Source: Serinus canaria | Lineage: Eukaryota; Chordata; Aves; Passeriformes; Fringillidae | Direction of reading: 5' to 3' | DNA length: 64,000 bases | NCBI RefSeq assembly: GCF_022539315.1 | Contig: NC_066333.1 | Location: 11,623,001-11,687,000 of the forward strand | Part shown: positions 14,701 to 40,900 of the stretch, piece after piece | Layout: every line of letters begins with the position of its first letter | Numbering within the stretch: the stretch's first letter is position 1 | Translations under genes and position numbers: made by a program | Notes under the pieces: generated by a model | The model's database searches: none | Told to the model about the DNA's origin: nothing | What the model saw: only the letters and a program-made list of their open reading frames with translations

Positions 14701-17700
14701 TGTTTTAACAAGGAGAAAACAAGACTTATTACAACAGCCCTGGACTAGCGACCACAGAAAGGCTTGGGTTTTTAACATGTTCCAAAATCTGTTTTAACAA
14801 CTGCTTACGGTTACTATAGTCACTGAACAAAGATATGGTTATTTTACCTTTCCTCACTGATGGCCCAAGTTCCCTCTTATTTTCTCTGTCTTTGCAGAAT
14901 GGCAGAGGCCATGCTTGGAGCTGCTGGAGTCAGAGAGGTCTGTGCAGTTTTCTGCCTGTAGTGGTGCAACTGGCACGCTGAAATCTCAGCCTGAAAATTG
15001 CATTAAATAAAAGGATGTGAAAAAAGGGGACATATCCAATCTAAATAATCCATCCATTGACCTTGGTGGTGGTTTCCAGTCTTTTTGGATTCATGGACCC
15101 CCATGGAGTCTCTGACAACAGACCTGCTTTTCTTGGTTATATATTTTGCAGAACCTTAGAATTAGTTCAGAGTCGCCACAAGGTCCATGGAAAACATACA
15201 TAAAATCACACGTCTAAGGTATTTATAAGACACTAGCACCTAAATTCCTCCTAATGGGTGAGCATTAAAAAATCTCGAGGAGATTTTATTATTTGCCCAA
15301 GAATCAGAGTAGGTACATGATTATGCTTCCTTGCTGTTTCTAAGCCACATGTTGCCCTAAAAAACCAGTTTCAGTACAGACCATGTCTGTATCTATTGTA
15401 GATTCTCCTCTAGCCAAAGAGAGAGCTAGTGGTGATTTTGCAATTCATTAGAATAAAAGCAATTTCTTTCCAGATTTGTTATTCTTCTCCCTTCCTGGGT
15501 ATGGGCAGAAACATTAAAGAACAGGACCTCCCACTACTCTGAAAAAACTAAATGCTAGACAGAAGTAAAATGAGATTTTCATAAGGAATCAGGGGTTTGG
15601 AGGTGTCAAGTGTTGGAACATGACTGTCCCAGCCCTCATGCCACTAGAAGGGAAAATGAAAATTAATGCTGGACTGCTGGGGTTGTGAAGGAAGCAGCAT
15701 AACCACAGAATCAGCACCAATTTTTTTGAATACAGGCCCAGTTTTTACTTTGGAACAAGAACTTGGACTCACATAAATTGTGTGAGGGCCTGGCCTTGGA
15801 TAATCAGTGGGTGCTCCGTATCTGGCAGGATCAAGTCCATGGTGAACAAGAATCTTGGCCCAGATTTGAAACACCACTTCTTCTGCTTTCCAGCCCCATG
15901 GTGTAACCACCAGACCACAAACATCTTTCCTACTTTTTGCTGTTAAGAAGGAAGCATCAGTTTTCAGGCTTGGTGGTGGACTGAGGGCAGGAAGGATCTG
16001 TCATTCATAAGAAAACGTGGGCTAGAATTTCAAGATTTATTTAAATTTTAAATTTCCTTAATGCTGATAGAGTCAGGGGGCAGAAGAAGGTTCCCTACCC
16101 CTGGTTCTCACTGCAGCACGCAGTGAGCTCTCTCCTCTAGCTGCCTTTTAACGTGTCTGCAAACACTAATGACACATTTAAAAGAGTGGCACCTTGCACA
16201 AAATAGAAATCTGGCTCATTTTTGATTCTTCCTTCTTCCCAAGGCCCCAAAAGGGACCTTGAATTAATGCGCTTTCCTGATTAGCATGATGATATAAATC
16301 ACAGCAAGCTGCTTTCATGTGGAGATGTGAAGCCAGGCTCCAGAGTGCCCTGCAGTGCACACACTCTCAGCAGCGTGTAGTGCAGTGACACCAAACAGAG
16401 CTGCTGCTGCTTCATGTGCTACACAAACTGTTGCAATTATCTCCAAGGATGTGGGAACTTTATCTGTTTCAACCTTTTGCTCTCAGACATTATAAAGTTA
16501 ATTATAAAACGTGCCAAGGGGGAGGCAAGGAGAAACCTTGTTAACCTTTTCTTTCTGCGGTTTTCCCCCCTCATTGCATTTACATTGGCCTTGAAGAGCT
16601 GGGACATTTTGCAGATGGTTTAGGGTCTATAAATTCTTATTTAAATCATCGTGAGCCAAGTATAACAGGTAGCAGCCCAGACTTCTCTAGAAAGGACAAA
16701 CTCCAGCTAAGCATGTAAATAATACTCCAGTGATTTTTAATATATAAATACATGTACTGAGCCAGGTGCTCTGCGAGGTTTATTCACATTTTCCTACTGT
16801 TGCTCTGTATAATGCACTGGGTATGCATTGCATGACTCTGCAATATTTTTTTAAATACCATTTCTTAGTGAATAGTGCAAAGTAACAGGCTAAAGGAAGG
16901 TGCTACTTCCTTCACTGCTCATCTCAGGTGGCTGGTAAAGACAACAAAAACTCTGTCTTTATCCACCAAACCTCAAATGATCAAGTCCAGACAGGCTGCT
17001 GCCAATCATGGAGAAGTGAGAGGGAATTACCTGCTCAAGATCAGGCAGGTATAAGAAATGATGGGTGATGAAGGAGGACAATGCTATGATTTTTTTACTA
17101 ATGGTGAGGGGTGTGGCAGTAATACAGCATGGAAATATTGCTCTGCGCTGAGCTGAGAGAAGTAGGGTACTCATTTCTACTCATTACTGTCCATTCCAGC
17201 TGGGAAACGCCCTGAGACAGGCCCTGATGGCACCTTTCACATGTCTGAGCAGGACATATCCTCCATGGCTCCAGTGTCCCTTGGGGAAGATGCCACTGTC
17301 TTCCTCTACATGTTAATTGAGTTAATTAATAAAGACCCTGCACATTGTATTTCTCCTGAAGAATCCTCTGCACATATTAACTGGTTTTACTTAGAACTGA
17401 AAGGAATAGCATTCCCACCTTATTTTTTTTCCCCTGAGAAATTCAAGAATTTTTTCTTGGTTCGTTTATTTTCATACCTTTTTTTATAACTTTTTGTTTC
17501 AGTCCCCATCTTCCAACTGTGCATCATGGTCCATCTGTTGGTGAGCCCAAGAGTGTTAAATGTATATAGCTCCCTCCAGAGTTTCCCAAGGAGTTTCAAT
17601 TTAGTTCCAAGAGGGACACGTAGCTCTTCTCCACAAGTGCCCCAAAAGAGGGATATATTATTCAACTTCCACCTCCCCATAATATACATCCCTGAAACTG

Positions 17701-19089
17701 AAGTAGAACACAAGTGGTTCTAGGGGGTATATATTAGTTGTAAATGCACATACTCAGCACTTCCAGGTCAAGCAGTACATCCCTTGGCATTTCCTCTTAG
17801 AGCCAGCACTACAGAAACAGCACTGCTATGACTTATGGACAGGGCTTTTTGGGGACCCAAGTCCCTACTCAGAGGATCCCTCTTTTCAGACAACAGTATT
17901 TTCAGAGCAGTTGGCTGATCAGTCTTTGGTTTCCTGGCCTGCTGCCTTCACGTGTGGTTGCCTATCCTTGCTGTTCTGGCAAGGGGAAGAGAAAATATTT
18001 GGCCTCTGGGAACCGGACAACTCAATGCCCTGTATAGCTAACAAGAGTGCATGATCCTGAGTTCAAATATTCTGTACCTGTTTTGCACAGGAATGAATAT
18101 TACACAAGGTGCCAGGCAAGTGAAGCATAGCTAATGTAAAAACACCTTGGTCTGGTTCCCAGTTACCCTGCAGCTGTGTTAGTATTTACAGCACTGCAAG
18201 TAAAGCGCCCCTGAATCAGAATAGGAACAGCTTTTATTCTCTTTGAATGCATAAATCAGGCCACATAGTTCTGCTGGAATTACAGGCTATTTGCACTCAT
18301 TTGTCTCCCTCCACGTGCTTTGCCCAGCAGGTAGCCTGTAATTATTTGATAATAAAAATTATAGGCATTTTTACATTGCTGGTCCTCTGCAGGAGCCAAA
18401 GATTACCCAGCCATTTTTACACGAGCTGAGAATGCAAGCCTGATGTCCTGGCAGACTTCCAGGTTGGAAGACTCCATTGCCTGTCTAAATCCTCCTGGTA
18501 TTTCTAACAGGCTGTGGCACTCTTCTCATCCTCCCGGGGCAGTGCGCGGCCCAACAGCTGCATCGCCGCACTCAGGCAGCACCAGGGTGGTGGGAAGAAT
18601 TCATCCCCCAAAAAAAAGACAGAGAAGGGCTCATGGCTCGGTTACTTTGATAAGGTCCCTTGGGAGACACAGGGATGAAAGAGGCCAGATGAATTAAATC
18701 TATCACTATGCCCTGTGGGGCTGATATGTGATAAAAGCTCGCCATAGTTTACATATGATTATTAAAATTTTCAGACACCTGTGTGAAAATTGCTCTGCTT
18801 TGATTTTATTCCTTCCCCCCAAAAATACTTTTAGAATACTCTGAAAGAAGTCAAGGAGATTAGTGTTAGAAGCTGGAAGTGTCATATGAGAGGTGTATAG
18901 TCAAAATAAAAGTTTGTTAGTGGTAAAAGACGACTTGTTCCATTACTTTTCTCATTTAAGTTGGCTATGCCTGAAAAGAGTAAGTGCTGGTTTATAAAGA
19001 AAACTTCTTGTGAAACTATTTCTTTCTCTCTATTATCATTAAAAGGACAACTTTTTTTGCCTATGCATTTGAGAATTTATGTATTTGTA

Positions 19090-19160
19090 AATATAATAAA
19101 ACTGCAGTGGTTTGGACATTTACCGAGAATGACTGGTTTGGGGAATTTGAGAAACAAAAA
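19090..19160 (+). mobile_element. Possible LINE reverse-transcriptase relic
   Basis: One plus-strand frame reads LQWFGHLPRMTG at 19102-19137, resembling the (R)WFGH(V/L)xRM motif near the C-terminal part of many LINE reverse transcriptases. No other RT motif is visible around it and the flanks are AT-rich, so this may be a decayed fragment or coincidence. Confidence 0.25.
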
Positions 19161-20115
19161 GAGATAAAAACATCAGCTAGAAAAAGGAGTGCCTGCATTA
19201 CAAATGGACTTTGTTATTTTTTATCTTGGCAAGTATCATTAAACTTTAATTCTTTATGCACCCAGGACAGATAAGTTTGTCCCACTTCACATTAAAGATG
19301 TTATGCATTATTTTTGACAAAGTCATTAAACCCATTGCAGTGAGACCTCACCCCAGCATGCTGAAGGTCCTGCTTAGCAAATATGAGACTATGGAATCAG
19401 GCCTCAACTTCTCCCCACTGCAATCAGCAGGAATACTGCTGTGAGCTTGGAGATGAGCTTCCTTATTTTCCCCTAAAGTTTCCTTTTATTTGGTGAAACA
19501 GCCAGTTTTACCAGGAAAAGTGAATGTGCAGGGTCCTGGGGTTCTGCCGGGGGCATACATGTGTTTTGATTTCTTTGCCTCATTTGCAAATGCTGAAACT
19601 AGTTTTTCATTCTGAAAAATGCATTAAACTTTAGCCTTTAGTGACAGCACCATAAGTGTTGACCTGGCAGAGCCATGGCAGCTCAGCCTCTTCCCTCACT
19701 GCTTCCAAAGGCAGCCGGGCCCTCACACTACGGGACACACGCATTGTTTTGTGCTCAAAGGGAGAGAACAAGATGGTTCATCAATACACACTGAAACAAA
19801 GAAAAGTGTTGTTCTGTCCCAGACACATCTAAGTTCAGATTTGTGCTTTGCTTCATGCCAAGAGCTGATTCTGAGTCTTTTGTAGGTCACAGCTCTGTCC
19901 CACAGGCCTGATTTGAGGACTGGAGAGGGAATGGCTGGCATGGGCAAGCACCACCTCAGGTGGGCATTCTGATCTACCCTCAAAGGATCCCGTATTTTTT
20001 CTGTTGAGAGGATTTTTAAGGGATTTACCCCATTCTTTTGATGACCCTGGTGATAATAAAGGGTCTTTGGGTGCCAGGGACACAGTGGGCAGGAGGACCA
20101 GGCTGTGGGGATGTG

Positions 20116-20291
20116 GGGACAACCCCCTCATGGATGATCCCCTGGTGGTGTGGGGCATGGGGATGATCCCCTCATAGCCTGGGGATAGAGGGATGATCCC
20201 CTCATGGCATGGGGACGATCCCCTCACGGCGCGGGGCTGACGAGATGATCCCCTCATGGCGTGAGGATAGAGGGACGATCCGCACATGGCG
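20116..20291. repeat. Minisatellite next to the APCDD1L promoter
   Basis: About seven imperfect direct units of 22-30 bp share the core GATGATCCCCTCATGGC, with unit starts near 20116, 20133, 20161, 20191, 20213, 20244 and 20273. Several units contain the short inverted repeat GGGGAT-G-ATCCCC, and some carry a CpG (GACGATCC). The array lies about 580-750 nt upstream of the start codon, at the edge of the CpG island. Confidence 0.85.
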
Positions 20292-20456
20292 TCCCACAGC
20301 GCAGACCTGGCCCGCGCCCCACAAAGGCCTCCAAGACCTCGGGGGCCAGGGCAGCCCCACGGCCGCAGGTCTAGTGAGATGGGGCCGATCCCTGAGGGAG
20401 AAGCGCCAGCCCCGAGGCAAGCGCCCACCTCGATCTGTGGTGCCGGGCCGGGGCTG

Positions 20457-20501
20457 CCCTTCTTCTCCTTCTCCTCCTCCTTTTCCTCCTCCTCCTCCCC
20501 C
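20457..20501. repeat. 45-nt uninterrupted polypyrimidine (TCC/TTC-rich) tract
   Basis: Every base from 20457 to 20501 is C or T on the plus strand, mostly TCC and TTC triplets. It is located about 370 nt upstream of the APCDD1L start codon within the CpG island. Such tracts can vary in length and can form triplex structures; no function is shown here. Confidence 0.9.
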
Positions 20502-20648
20502 GCGTGTGCGGTGCGCGGCCGCATGTGGGGCGCAGGCGGCGGAGTCTCCACCTCTTCTGGCAGCGGGAACCTGTGGCTGCCAAGCTCCATTAAAGCCATC
20601 AGCAGCCGGGGGGACGCGCTCCGCCGCGAAGGCGGGGTGGGCTGCGGT

Positions 20649-20664
20649 GCTTTATTTTAAAATA
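20649..20664 (+). promoter_or_regulatory. Possible TATA-like element of APCDD1L
   Basis: An AT-rich string, GCTTTATTTTAAAATA, stands alone in otherwise GC-rich sequence about 210 nt upstream of the APCDD1L ATG. If used, transcription would begin near 20680-20695 with a 5' UTR of about 180 nt. Many CpG-island promoters lack a TATA box, so this is only a candidate. Confidence 0.3.
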
Positions 20665-20870
20665 GATACTTTTCTTTTTTCGCCCCCCCTTTATCCTTTC
20701 GCAAGGCTCGGGCTCTGCAGGACGCCTGCGGGCTGAAGCCGGGGTGCCGCCGCCGCGGGCACCGGAGCGCCGGAGGCGGCCCATGGCTGCACCGCCGGGC
20801 GCCGCGCCCCGCTGAGCTCCGCGGGCACCGGCGGCGATCGCGCCTCTGGCCGAGACACACAGCGGGCACC

Positions 20871-35746
<14,876 letters not shown>

Positions 35747-36207
35747 TTATCTCTTCAGGTACAATGCAGAATTCAGATAAATCTTGGTGCTAGCGTGATT
35801 TTTGTATCCTTCAAATGAGCACATCTGGAATCAGTTTTACTCAGATTTGGAAACACTTTTTAAAAACACCCAATAGTGAATGAAGCCAAGGAGATATGCC
35901 TGACTCCACACTGTTTGTCCTGTGGCTTTATTGCCTAATCTCCCCTCTTTGCGTGCAAATTTAATGTACTGACACGGATGCACTGCACATTGCAACAGAT
36001 AATTTAGCAACATGAGGGGGGAAAAAAGTGACATCAATTAAAATTGCTGCTTTGAGCTTTTGACATTGCTAAGATTTAATCAAGAGCTTGATTCAGATGT
36101 AATTCAAACATCGAAGTGTTGGCTGCTGAGTTTCTTTGAGGTTAAGTTCCCTCCCATCACACTCCTTTTTGCTGTTCATGCAAATTTCATCTGCAGAGTC
36201 AGTCAGC

Positions 36208-36213
36208 AATAAA
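36208..36213 (+). promoter_or_regulatory. Candidate APCDD1L poly(A) signal AATAAA
   Basis: This is the first canonical AATAAA after the APCDD1L stop at 35746, followed within about 25 nt by a GT-rich stretch (AGTGTTCTTG). It would give a 3' UTR of roughly 480 nt. A variant ATTAAA lies at 36037-36042 as an alternative. Use is not proven. Confidence 0.45.
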
Positions 36214-37978
36214 CAGTCAGCAAGTGTTCTTGAGAAGGGCACGGTTCACATGCCTCTTGCAGTTTACAGATATTTTCTGCACTTTGCCTGGGTATGTCAC
36301 ACACAGGGAGCCACAAACGGTCTTTGCACTTGGAGATGCCCAGAACAGCCCTCAGAGGGCTCAACTTTTCCACCTGACCCTGGGCATAGATTACAGTAGA
36401 TGGAAAACACTCTATGCACAGCTCCAAGCCTCAGCATTCCCTGGCTGCAGCACTGCATCCCTGCTGTGTTACCCAGCTCTCCAGTGCAGTGCTGGCCTGG
36501 CTGTGAGCCATCAGCAGTGTCCCCGTGTCACTGCTGCCATGCCCGGCACCGGCACCGTCGCCATGAGCCGTGGGAAGAGAAAGATCCCTCACCAGCCCTC
36601 TCAGGCCATGCATTTCCACTGCCTCCTTTGCAGTTACTGGCACAGCAGTTGTTAGTCCAGCTCTCCTCTCAAAGTGTCACTTCCAGCCTCATTCCTGTAC
36701 AGATGTTTTATAAATCTGCCTCTGGTGAACAATGAGCTGAAGAGATGCTCAGATCAGACAGCACAGTCAGGTCAAACTGATTCCTACTGACAAGCAGGAC
36801 AAACTATGAAATTATATTCCCTGTCTGCTGCAGCTAAGCATCATATAACTTCCTTGAGAAGCCCTTCTCCAGCAGCTAAATCCTCTCCAAATAAGCCTAT
36901 ATATCTTACCCACAAAAGATATTTTGTTAAAGCAGCTATGCAATAGCCACCTTCTTAATGCTGTATTTACAAACTTGCAGCTTGTACTTAGATAAATTAT
37001 GGGGTTTATAACACAAAAATACTTTGGGGGGATCTGTTAATAATTCAAATGAGAAGCTTATTAAATGCATTACAGTTGTGACATAAATGTTGTCAGCATG
37101 TTCACATGTTCCAGGCATGACCCAATATTAGTCATGCACATAAACAGTTCTGCTTGAAGGTGATACACAAAAGGGCCAGGCTTAGTTGCCTTGCCTTGGG
37201 TTCCCTCCCTAATCCCTGGAGACTTCAGTAGGCAAATCTTATTTCCAATCCTGTTGGTTGTGCTTTGTTCCCTGCTGCTGCACAGAGATCCACAGGCAAC
37301 TGAAGTGATCTCAGAGGAGGTGGGGTCTCCTTGGGGATGTTCCCATTAGGATGCTGTGAACTGGGCAAGTCCTGGGCAGCTCAGCTACACCTCCTGTAAG
37401 CCACACACCGGCAGAACTTTTCCTTCAAGAGTTTCCCATCACTGTGCTCACCACAGCCCAGGGAAAGGCTCCTGTGGCTCCCATCACCACAGGTACCTGT
37501 TCTGCAGGACACAGATGCCCATGGCAGGAACCGGGAACAGCCTTGTGTTGCCTTTGGAGTGTGGGTGCAAGAGGGACAAGGCAATTCCTGCCCTACCTTT
37601 AACCCCACAAATCAGAGTTGCGTGCAGATACTTTTTTTCATTTACATGGCACCAAAATGGATTAAACTTAAGTGTCCAGGCCCTGCATGGTGTAAAAGCT
37701 CTTACAAGGCCACAGATCCTTTCCAGGTGGGGATGGGATTAAGGTGGTGTGAAACACCATCACACACTTATGCAATGCCAGCAACAAGCCCTTGGAGGGC
37801 TCTGCCCTGCAGCAGCTCAGGCACCGCTGGCTCCAGCAGCACCAGTGCCCCACTGCTCTGCTGGCTGAAGTGCCCTGTGAAACCTCATCCAGAGCCTTCC
37901 TGTCCTCTTCCCCCCTCTAAGGACACCTCTGAGAGGAAAAAAACCCACAGAAGAGCTATTTGCATAAATATCATAACT

Positions 37979-37984
37979 TTTATT
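37979..37984 (-). promoter_or_regulatory. Candidate distal VAPB poly(A) signal
   Basis: AATAAAAG on the minus strand is followed about 30 nt later by TCTGTGGGTTTTTTTCC, a good downstream GU/U-rich element. If used, the VAPB 3' UTR would be about 8.1 kb. I recall that mammalian VAPB has a multi-kilobase 3' UTR, which makes a distal site plausible, but this is inference. Confidence 0.35.
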
Positions 37985-40900
37985 GTTCTGTTCACAGTTT
38001 TTGAAGACACATTCCTAAATTACACAGTTATTCTCTCTTAAGAATTTGTGCCTTTTTCCAATTTGAATTTGCCTGGCTTTGACTGCCAGTTGGTGATTCT
38101 TGTGTTGCTTTTTGAGATCAGAGAGCTGCAGTGTGCAGTATTTTCTGCCTGTGAAGGTACTAGTGCACTGTAATCAAGACAGTCTCAATTCTGGTAGAAA
38201 AACTCAGCCAACTGAGTTTTCTCTCACCCTCTCTAAGGCATTTTCACACTCCACCAGTAATTTCTGAATCATATTTTTTGCATCCATTCCAATTACTCAG
38301 CTTCTCTTGTAGAATGTAAATATCCAAATTGCATCCAAAATTCCCAACTCTCCCAGCTGAGACATACAGAAGGATAATCACTTACAGCTAACAGTAATTA
38401 AAAACAAGAACACATTCGTATTCATTAGGCTTTCACCCTGGGACTGCACTGGGAATGTGCATGGAGCTGTTATTCATTCTGGTCCTGGCTATGGATATTT
38501 CTGTAATGTTTTATCAGCAGTGATTTTGTGCCTGTGTTCCTCAGTGATCTGGAACCACAGACTCTGCCAGGTCCCTGCAGAACCCTTCTCTGGGCATTCC
38601 AGAACAATTTCATGGTGGTTCTCTCTGAACTGCTGCAGTGTGTGATTGTCAGGGAACACACAGTTCTGCAGGGCCCTGACAAACCCAGCTCACTCTGATC
38701 CCAAAGAGAACTGGAACCCAAAAGACAGAACGAGAGAACTTACACCAAGCTCCATCAGGAACATCCATCTCCTTTTCCATCCCTTTCCAGGGTGTCCCAC
38801 TGTCCTGAGCCACTGACTGCCCCCAGCAGTTCCCCAAGCTCCTCCCTTGCAAACACTGATCAAGGTTTTTGGGCCTCCTGAATTAAAAATGGTTAATTTT
38901 TAATCCTGAGCATTGGTAAGGAATGACATCACCTTTTCAGTTCTCTTTCATCATCCTTAGGTTTTATCTCCTGCATCTGTTTCTTAACAGTTCTTATCCT
39001 ATTGCAGATTTCCTCCGAAGTTCAGCTCCTCATCACCCTCTCCAAGCACTCCAATCCACATTTTTCTTTTCTTTTGGGTTGTGCTTTCCTTATTTTCTGC
39101 ATTTCCTAACTTCCATTTTGAATGGATTGCTGTCTGCTTCCCTTTTTCTTACTTGTTTTATATAACTTTCCATCTAACTTTTCCCCTCATTTCATCACTG
39201 AATTAGGATGGGCTGTTTGCCAAAGTTGTCTCCCTTCTCAATTGCAAAATTATTGTTTTTTTGGCTATTTAATACCTTTCACTTAGAAAACTGTCAATTC
39301 TACTTCAGTTTTTCATCTAATTTCCTCCTCACTTCCAGATCTGATATGAAATTTGCTCAGCTATGCCCTTTTGAAGCACCAATTAAATTTATTAGCAGCT
39401 CACATGGCTGTTTGCTGAGCTCCACTGTAATCAGGATCCCAACCTCATTTCTGACAATCATTTATCTTTATCTGGCATAAACAAGACAAACCAAATCATT
39501 TCATCCTTCATGTCTAACACTGCTTCAGAAAAACAGGTCTAGGATACAGACCAGGAGCTTTAATCCTGACTACTGGATTCCTTTCTACCACAAAACAAAT
39601 AAATACATGAAGAAAACCCAAGCCAGTGTGTGCTGGAAGTTGATGGTAACAGGCACATGTGTCTTAGTAAACTCTTCCACATTCACTTCTCTTAGAATAA
39701 TTTTTTTAAAGATTAATTATTTCTTAACCACTCCAAAAATAAAAAATAAAATAATTTCCCAAGTCTCAAACAATTTTCTGGCTTCCTGCACTGAGACTGA
39801 GCCTTCAGCACCTTCTTTAACATCACAATCTCCTCAGACAAGCTGCCTTTCCAATTTTCTACTTCTTTAGCAGGTGCAGAAGTTTAAAGTGTGAGCCAAG
39901 TCTGCCACACAAACAGTCCTGGGTCTGACACACAGCTCAATTAACAGTAACTTATTTTTCCAATTAACCACCTTCATGCCTCCCTGTTTAAAATACCTCA
40001 GAATGCATTTCTGCATTCTAGATTTCCCAGATGAAATGAAACAAAAAAAAATCTGAAGCACTTTGGGATACATTAACAGCATTGTGCTACTGCTTTGTTT
40101 GAGAAACAATCCACATGGAATATCAAAGTCTGTCCCACACTATAAATAAATCCACTGCACTGGAACAGCAGGGGGAAGCTGGAGACAGAAAGGAGATGGG
40201 TGACAAGGCTTGTTGCTCCAAACTCCCCAGGGACTGAAGAGGAAGACAAAACAAAGAGGAAGCAGGAGGTGAGTGGCTGTGTGGGATGGGGAAAGGCACC
40301 CAGGAGCAGTCAGGTCTCCGTGCCAGGGAGAGCCCTGCCAGGCAGCCCAGGGCTCCCAGGGCCAGGCAGGCAGGGAAGAGCAAGCCTGGAAGGGTGATGG
40401 GGAGAGAGAGACCCAGATGGAAAAGAGGCAGCAGGGAAGAAAAGCCATTAAAGATGCTCAGCTGAACAAGGTTTCTTTGCCAAGGAGCAGGGAAGGAACA
40501 AGGATGACTTGGCCTGGACCAAAGCGCTGAGGGAGGGAATGCAGTGAGATTTGACAGCTCAGGCAGAACAGAGCAGGAGGCAGATTGGGCAGCAGAGCCT
40601 CCAGCCCCCACAGAAATGCTCCTTTGGGCTCAGCACTGAGGCAGAGATTCCTGGCTCCAATCACACTTGTGTGTGGCCTCCCAGTGAAATGTGGAAACAG
40701 AAATTGCTGCTTCAGCTCCGAGTTCCTCCCCAGCACGGCAGGAGCTCAGGTCAAGAAGGAGGATCCACATGCAGAACACAAAGAACTCCCCCAGCATGCA
40801 CATGGGTTACACCCAACACCACAGTGCCACACTGAAAGCTCAACTTTTAAAAACCTATTTTCATGTAACTTCAGAGAAATTAGGGTTCTCCAAGTCAAGG

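Larger units (their letters stand above)
1..20100. other. Non-coding region upstream of APCDD1L
   Basis: I find no convincing exon here on either strand. The open frames are short or low-complexity, and none resembles a known protein. There is no CpG island. The region holds the (TG)17 run and the small tandem duplications listed separately. Short stretches at about 4051-4080 and 15064-15120 resemble old amniote repeats. It may contain regulatory elements or a long non-coding RNA (human APCDD1L has a divergent transcript), which cannot be judged by eye. By human synteny, STX16 would be expected beyond the left edge. Confidence 0.7.

Noticed and set aside
15064..15200. Sequence near TTGGATTCATGGACCCCC resembling an old dispersed repeat
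   Set aside because: The likeness is too short and from memory only, so it was not listed as a mobile element.
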